From: an uncultured Eubacterium sp.
GTDB taxonomy: Bacteria > Bacillota > Clostridia > Peptostreptococcales > Anaerovoracaceae
Reading direction: 5' to 3'
Assembly (NCBI GenBank): GCA_937966095.1
Contig: CALCKF010000094.1
Coordinates: 1 to 18,683 of the forward strand
Length of the DNA stretch: 18,683 nucleotides
The notes beneath the pieces are model-generated. The model saw only the letters and a list, made by a program, of their open reading frames with translations. It was not told the DNA's origin and did no database searches. Both the position numbers and the translations under genes were made by a program. Below are positions 14,698 to 18,683 of the stretch, in pieces; the first letter of the stretch is position 1, and each line of letters starts with the position of its first letter.

Positions 14698-15967
14698 CTA
14701 TATGCTCCAGTTCTTCTAAATATCTTTTGAATTTACCTTCACTTCCGTTTTCTGTAGGTTCATAATATTTTACTTTTTCTCTGTACAGATCGTCTGGTAA
14801 ATACTGCTGAGTCACATATCCGCCATAAGAATGAGGATATTTATAATCAAGCCCGCGTCCAAGTCCGGCAGCTCCATGATAATGAGAATCCATCAAATGC
14901 GCAGGCACATCATCGATTTTCCGATGTTTAATATCTGAGATCGCCTTATTCAAGGCTTCATTCGCCGCATTAGACTTGGGGCATGATGCAAGCAATACAA
15001 CTGCCTGAGCCAGATTGATCCTTGCTTCAGGCATTCCTGTCATCTGAGCTGCCTGAACGCATGATGTGACTATTGATATGGCATTCGGATATGCCATACC
15101 TATATCTTCGCTGGCCATAACCATAAGTCTCCTTCCTATCATCATAATATCTGCCCCTCCTTCAAGCAGCCGCGCAAGATAATGCACAGCAGCATGAGGA
15201 TCACTTCCTCTCACTGATTTTTGAAGAGCCGACAGAAGATTATATCTGTCCTCTTCCCTGTCATAAAAAGTGACCTGCTTCTGCATCGCCTCGCCTACTA
15301 TTTCTTTATCTATCACAGAACCTTCCTTCAGATTGTCCACTATAAATCCCAATGAATCTAAAGCAACGCGGCAGTCTCCACCACTCATCTCCGCAAGTAT
15401 CCTGATCGCAGTTTCGTCATATTTTACCCCAAGATTGCCAAAGCCCTTTTCACTGTCTTCAAGAGTACGTTTCAAAACACCGGTTATCTCATCAGTTGTC
15501 AGTCTTTTAAATTCATATATGTTCCTGACTCTGCTGATGATGGCATTGTTTACCGAAAAATACGGATTTTCCGTAGTGCTTCCGATAAACTTTATGATAC
15601 CCTCTTCCAATGCCTTCAAAAGAGAGTCCTGCTGAAGCTTGTTCCATCTGTGAACCTCATCCACATAAAGAAATGTCGTTTCCTTCATAAGACCGTAGAA
15701 TCTTGTCGATGCATTTTCCAGTATACTCTTAAGCTCCTTCGTTCCGGTCGTAGAAGCATTTATCTCTACAAAATCACTATCTATCTCACGTGCTATTATC
15801 CTTGCTAAAGTTGTTTTCCCTGTTCCGGACGGACCGAAAAACAGAGCTGAATCAAAAGTCTTGTTTTTTATTGAATTGTAAAACAGAGATCCCTTAAACA
15901 TAAAGTGAGTTTGTCCAACAAAATCCTCAAGCTTCAGGGGACGCATCCTAGTAGATAATGGTATCAT
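14675..15967 (-). CDS. rarA: Replication-associated recombination protein A (RarA/MgsA), AAA+ ATPase
   Basis: Tetrameric AAA+ ATPase related to clamp loaders that acts at stalled replication forks and single-strand gaps. Length 430 residues. The start reads PLSTRMRPLKLEDFVGQTH. Walker A is GPSGTGKT (45-52), Walker B is YVDEVHRWNK (D103, E104), and sensor 1 is GSTTENP (129-135). The C-terminal half has the family blocks ADIMMIGRRLMVMASEDIG, AMTGMPEA-like QMTGMPEARI and LMDSHYHGAAGLG. AAAGGAG lies 6 bases before the ATG at 15967. The upstream SPOR gene stops 33 bases earlier; the downstream ispH-S1 start overlaps its end, so expression of the two is probably coupled. The assignment is secure. 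Confidence 0.96.
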   Translation of the reverse strand: MIPLSTRMRPLKLEDFVGQTHFMFKGSLFYNSIKNKTFDSALFFGPSGTGKTTLARIIAREIDSDFVEINASTTGTKELKSILENASTRFYGLMKETTFLYVDEVHRWNKLQQDSLLKALEEGIIKFIGSTTENPYFSVNNAIISRVRNIYEFKRLTTDEITGVLKRTLEDSEKGFGNLGVKYDETAIRILAEMSGGDCRVALDSLGFIVDNLKEGSVIDKEIVGEAMQKQVTFYDREEDRYNLLSALQKSVRGSDPHAAVHYLARLLEGGADIMMIGRRLMVMASEDIGMAYPNAISIVTSCVQAAQMTGMPEARINLAQAVVLLASCPKSNAANEALNKAISDIKHRKIDDVPAHLMDSHYHGAAGLGRGLDYKYPHSYGGYVTQQYLPDDLYREKVKYYEPTENGSEGKFKRYLEELEHIDEKNSKG

Positions 15968-16000
15968 CTATTGCTCCTTTATAAGTATGTTCTGTATTTT

Positions 16001-16486
16001 TTATTCATATATTGCAGTCACAAATGCTTTTGCGGTATCAGGAACAGACTGAAGTGCTTCTTTGGCTTTTTCCTTCGTTTCAAATACTTCACCCACTATC
16101 TTGTACATATCATTCTGTTCCAGTATCTGCAGCCCTGTAACATCAAGAGCCGACATTGCTTTTTTTGCAGAGCTTTCTTCGGAATAACATCCGAACTGTA
16201 CCGCATACCCCGCAATATTGCCTGTTTCCTCTACCTTAACTTCCCCTTGTATCACACTGCTGTCATCTTTTTTTTCTTCGGATGGGTCTTTTAACTCCTC
16301 CTCCGTCTGATGATCTCCGGCTGTCAGCTGAGGTACGTAGTTTACCACCGGATCCACCACATATTTTGCCGTTGCATAACCGCATCCGATGGAAAGGCAG
16401 AGGATCACGATAACCGGAGCAAAATTGGGCTTCTGTCCCTTTTTCTTCGCATTTCTGTAACTTCTTGAACGCCTTTTTTTACGCAT
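16001..16486 (-). CDS. SPOR-domain membrane protein
   Basis: A 161-residue protein predicted to have a short, very basic cytoplasmic N-terminus (MRKKRRSRSYRNAKKK), one membrane helix (about 22-41) and an extracytoplasmic part. The latter has an acidic linker (about 58-88) and a C-terminal SPOR domain (about 92-161), beginning YAVQFGCYS, the counterpart of the usual VQVGAFS. SPOR domains bind glycan strands stripped of peptides, often at the division septum or in spore cortex. A structural role in the wall is therefore likely, but no enzymatic domain is attached. GAGAGG lies 8 bases before the ATG. It is the first gene of an operon with rarA and ispH-S1, with a candidate promoter about 100 bases upstream. 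No specific name can be given. Confidence 0.85.
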   Translation of the reverse strand: MRKKRRSRSYRNAKKKGQKPNFAPVIVILCLSIGCGYATAKYVVDPVVNYVPQLTAGDHQTEEELKDPSEEKKDDSSVIQGEVKVEETGNIAGYAVQFGCYSEESSAKKAMSALDVTGLQILEQNDMYKIVGEVFETKEKAKEALQSVPDTAKAFVTAIYE

Positions 16487-16583
16487 TCTTTTTTCCTCTC
16501 TTCCTAATGATATATTAAATATTATTAAAAAGGAGAGGCCATTATTCCAATATCAGACAAGTTGTTAAACAAATATATTTTAT

Positions 16584-16592
16584 ATTATATCA
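16584..16592 (-). promoter_or_regulatory. Extended -10 promoter for the SPOR-rarA-ispH/S1 operon
   Basis: On the minus strand, TGATATAAT (16592-16584) is a perfect -10 with the extended TG. The -35 is weak (TTATGC at 18 bases). Transcription would start near 16577, giving a leader of about 90 bases before the SPOR gene. Confidence 0.5.
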
Positions 16593-16636
16593 TAAAAAGC
16601 TATCCAGGCATAAAAAGGCTTTTAAGAAAAAGTACA

Positions 16637-16689
16637 AAAAGGGCTGCCGCCCTAACGGTACATAATCCATTAGTGCGACAGACCCTTTT
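16637..16689. repeat. Imperfect inverted repeat, insertion-sequence-end-like; also a possible terminator for the alcohol dehydrogenase transcript
   Basis: The left arm AAAAGGGCTGCCGCCCTAACGG (16637-16658) and the reverse complement of the right arm, AAAAGGGTCTGTCGCACTAATGG (16689-16667), differ at three positions and by one inserted T. The loop is 8 bases. Two facing, nearly identical arms of about 22 bases resemble the terminal repeats of an insertion sequence collapsed to a miniature element. Read on the minus strand the hairpin ends in CCCTTTTTGTACTTTTT, so it could also terminate the alcohol dehydrogenase transcript. No target-site duplication is obvious. Confidence 0.6.
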
Positions 16690-16908
16690 CAGTGAGACCT
16701 TAACGGTCGTTTTTACTATTATGATGTTACATGTTTTTCGTTATTTTCCATATATACATTTTTTGAACTGATCGATCATGTAAGCTGTTTCACTCTATCA
16801 GAGGTTATAAAGATTTATATGTTTCACGGTAATATAAACATGCCCCCGTTTACCATCACATATATCTCTTGATCTTTCCAGCAAAGCAGTGCTGTATTTT
16901 CTTACAGA
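16690..16908. other. Intergenic DNA with no supported gene
   Basis: With the repeat at 16637-16689 this makes up most of a 422-base gap between two minus-strand genes. A weak plus-strand hairpin (GACC at 16696-16699 with GGTC at 16705-16708) is followed by GTTTTT and repeats the 7-mer TAACGGT found in the left arm of the inverted repeat (16653-16659 and 16701-16707). The octamer TGTTTCAC occurs at 16786 and 16820. A 12-codon frame on the minus strand (about 16779-16741) has no ribosome binding site. I see no RNA gene that I can name. Confidence 0.4.
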
Positions 16909-18069
16909 TTATTGAGCCATGGCAGCTTCAAATATCTTTATAAAATCATCTTTTCCGGCTCTGCGAGGATTGCTGTCAACAGATACATTCACAGATGATC
17001 TTTCAGCCAGTTCCTGTATATCTTCCTCTTTAACATTTGCTTCTGAAAGTGTTGGTATTGCCAGATCTTTATTTAACTTTTTAACTGCTTCAATAGCTTT
17101 ATATGCCGCATCACGCTCAGACAATCCATCCACATTTTCACCTAATGCTTTTGCTATGCGAATATATTTTTCTATACAAGCAACGTAATTATATTCCATA
17201 ACATATGGCAGCATTATAGCCATGGATATACCATGAGGCAAGTCGTATAACCCACCCATTGCTTCTCCCATGCAATGCACGCCTGCTATATCGGAATTTC
17301 CAAAACATATTCCTGCTATGAGACTTCCAAGCAGCAGTTTTCCCCTTGCATCCGGATCACTGTCATAAACTGCATTCCGTATATTTTTGCCTATCATTTC
17401 TATAGCATAAATTCCACATGCATCAGTTATAGGTTCACTTAGCTTGCAAGTATATCCTTCCACCGCATGAGTAAGGGCGTCCATTCCTGTGGCTGCAACT
17501 ATGGATGGCGGTAACGTTGCCACTAAATCGGGATCCACAAGAGCAAGTTTTGCTGCTATGAGAGGACTTCCAATGCTCATTTTAAAATGACGTTTAGTGT
17601 CTGTTATTACTGACCAGAATGTCACTTCACTTCCTGTGCCCACTGTTGTAGGTATGGCAACTAAATCAGTAATAGGCTGACTTACCTTTCCTAATCCTTC
17701 ATAGTCTCCAATCTCTCCGCCTTCCTTTAAAATAACCCCTACAGCTTTAGCAGTATCCATAGAACTGCCTCCACCTATGGCAATCAACATATCTATATTC
17801 TTTTCTTTAGCAAATCTTGCCGCATCCATTACAGTCGTATCTCGTGGGTTTGGTTGGATTCCATCATAGACTGCATATTCAATTTCTGCCTCTTCAAGAA
17901 TATCCGTTATTTTTTTTACAATACCTGCTGCGATAAGCCCCTTATCAGTAATGATCAGTGGTCTTTCGTGCTTCATCATTCTAATTTCATCAGGAAGATT
18001 CTTAATGCACCCTGCACCATAAACTATCCTGGTTGGTAATACAAATTCGAAATTTCCTATTTCACTCAT
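16909..18069 (-). CDS. Iron-containing alcohol dehydrogenase (group III)
   Basis: NAD(P)H-dependent oxidoreductase interconverting an alcohol and an aldehyde, with Fe2+ in the active site. Length 386 residues, typical. The cofactor loop is GGGSSMDTAKA (99-109), and TTVGTGSEVT (141-150) is a further family mark. The four metal ligands are all present: D197, H201 (GMDALTHAVEGY), H265 and H279 (PHG). Their spacings (4, 64, 14) match E. coli FucO closely. FucO has a further conserved histidine four residues after the third ligand (His267); here it is Glu269 (HCMGEAMGG). AGGAG lies 7 bases before the ATG. The upstream orphan gene stops 32 bases earlier, so they are probably co-transcribed. Butanol, ethanol or diol substrates are all possible; I cannot choose. 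Confidence 0.94.
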   Translation of the reverse strand: MSEIGNFEFVLPTRIVYGAGCIKNLPDEIRMMKHERPLIITDKGLIAAGIVKKITDILEEAEIEYAVYDGIQPNPRDTTVMDAARFAKEKNIDMLIAIGGGSSMDTAKAVGVILKEGGEIGDYEGLGKVSQPITDLVAIPTTVGTGSEVTFWSVITDTKRHFKMSIGSPLIAAKLALVDPDLVATLPPSIVAATGMDALTHAVEGYTCKLSEPITDACGIYAIEMIGKNIRNAVYDSDPDARGKLLLGSLIAGICFGNSDIAGVHCMGEAMGGLYDLPHGISMAIMLPYVMEYNYVACIEKYIRIAKALGENVDGLSERDAAYKAIEAVKKLNKDLAIPTLSEANVKEEDIQELAERSSVNVSVDSNPRRAGKDDFIKIFEAAMAQ

Positions 18070-18101
18070 AACTAATCTCCTATATTCGCAGTTCTGTATA
18101 C

Positions 18102-18683
18102 TTATAAATGAATTCGTACTTTCAATCCATGTATATTTTCCGAGGTCATTCCGAAAACATCCATGTATGCGAATTTCTCATATTCCTCACCTCTTGATAT
18201 AAGATCCAATTTCCATGCTTCTCTGTAAAATGACACTGCTTTATTTAATTTCAAATCAGGAAGTGTATTGAAAATTTTTCTCAAATATCTCCATTTAACA
18301 GTTTCTGTCGCTTCTTCAAGCGCCTCATCGTCACTGCAGTTGTTTTTTATTATCCGCCCGGAAAGAGAATCTAAGGATTTCCGGCACAGTCCCAGATCAT
18401 CACAAAGGTCAAATTGAAGACAATGTCTTTCATACATATCATAAACCGCCCCGATCTGACCACTGCGATTAAGTGGATTATCAGCTTTTTTCCCTCGCTT
18501 CAATTCGTAATCGAAAACAAACAGGCGATATGGAACGTATACTTTTTCCTTTTTTACAAGCTCATATTTCACAGGGCACCATAAACCAAAAATCTTAGGA
18601 TGTATTTTCTTCATTTTCCAATCAATTGCTTCCTGATCTGTCTGATATAAACTTGTAATATAAATAGCTCCTGTTTTTTCCAT
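18102..18683 (-). CDS. Hypothetical protein, 193 residues or more (may continue past the window edge)
   Basis: I do not recognise the family. The ATG is formed by the last three bases of the window, so its ribosome binding site is not visible and the true start may lie further out. The visible protein is soluble, without a membrane segment. It has an aromatic-rich N-terminal part (PVKYELVKKEKVYVPYRLFV, about 37-56), several cysteines (C36, C88, C94, C100, C116) without a clear metal-binding spacing, and a helical middle (about 105-150). It ends with VFGMTSENIHGLKVRIHL. It stops 32 bases before the alcohol dehydrogenase start, with no terminator between them, so a shared transcript is likely. 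A regulatory or accessory role to the dehydrogenase would be guesswork. Confidence 0.7.
   Translation of the reverse strand: MEKTGAIYITSLYQTDQEAIDWKMKKIHPKIFGLWCPVKYELVKKEKVYVPYRLFVFDYELKRGKKADNPLNRSGQIGAVYDMYERHCLQFDLCDDLGLCRKSLDSLSGRIIKNNCSDDEALEEATETVKWRYLRKIFNTLPDLKLNKAVSFYREAWKLDLISRGEEYEKFAYMDVFGMTSENIHGLKVRIHL

Noticed and set aside
15270..15635. Plus-strand frame of 121 codons inside rarA
   Set aside because: Shadow of the AAA+ core; Ser/Pro-rich with no recognisable domain or ribosome binding site.
16562..16771. Plus-strand frame of 69 codons in the largest intergenic gap
   Set aside because: Begins with a non-ATG codon, has no ribosome binding site and runs straight through the inverted repeat at 16637-16689.
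1..18683. CRISPR arrays, tRNA genes, phage or toxin-antitoxin modules
   Set aside because: No regularly spaced repeats, no cloverleaf with CCA-type acceptor and no matching proteins were seen on either strand.

Overview
The window is a chromosomal housekeeping segment from a low-GC, Gram-positive, probably anaerobic bacterium of the class Clostridia. The best evidence is an IspH (HMBPP reductase) protein fused to four S1 RNA-binding domains, an argR-recN pair, a ruvCAB-queA-tgt cluster, strong GGAGG-type ribosome binding sites, and an iron-dependent alcohol dehydrogenase. No tRNA, rRNA, CRISPR array, phage gene or intact transposase was seen. Nearly all the DNA is coding, and most genes are on the minus strand.

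Layout. (1) 1-321: the 3' end of gpmI (+), closed by a strong hairpin that it shares with the next gene. (2) 357-3307: a minus-strand group of a 23S rRNA m5U methyltransferase (rlmD type), a MATE exporter and a 105-residue orphan that has its own promoter. (3) 3308-3518: a divergent intergenic region with a perfect inverted repeat. (4) 3519-4403: a single-gene alpha/beta hydrolase (+) with a terminator. (5) 4415-9356: a minus-strand operon ruvC-ruvA-ruvB-queA-(hypoxanthine-DNA glycosylase)-tgt, combining Holliday-junction processing, deaminated-base repair and tRNA queuosine synthesis. (6) 9357-9544: back-to-back sigmaA-type promoters with a LexA (SOS) box between them. (7) 9545-11639: argR-recN (+). 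(8) 11614-12607: a DUF523/TudS-like protein and a shikimate-kinase-like protein (-); the latter overlaps the end of recN. (9) 12642-16592: a minus-strand operon of a SPOR-domain membrane protein, rarA and the ispH-S1 fusion, with a candidate extended -10 promoter and a clear terminator. (10) 16593-16908: intergenic DNA with an imperfect inverted repeat that looks like two facing insertion-sequence ends. (11) 16909-18683: an iron alcohol dehydrogenase preceded by an unrecognised protein that reaches the window edge.

How the genes work together. The core is a genome-maintenance block: ruvCAB, recN, a deaminated-base DNA glycosylase and rarA lie within about 10 kb. One LexA-like box sits between the divergent ruvC and argR-recN promoters, so DNA damage could induce both arms, including the glycosylase and the two queuosine genes. 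Central metabolism (gpmI), isoprenoid synthesis with translation (ispH-S1), tRNA/rRNA modification (queA, tgt, rlmD) and arginine control (argR) make up the rest. No clearly new defence or mobile system was found. The most useful leads are the SOS-linked glycosylase inside the queuosine pair, the atypical shikimate-kinase-like protein, the inverted-repeat element near 16.66 kb and two orphan proteins.
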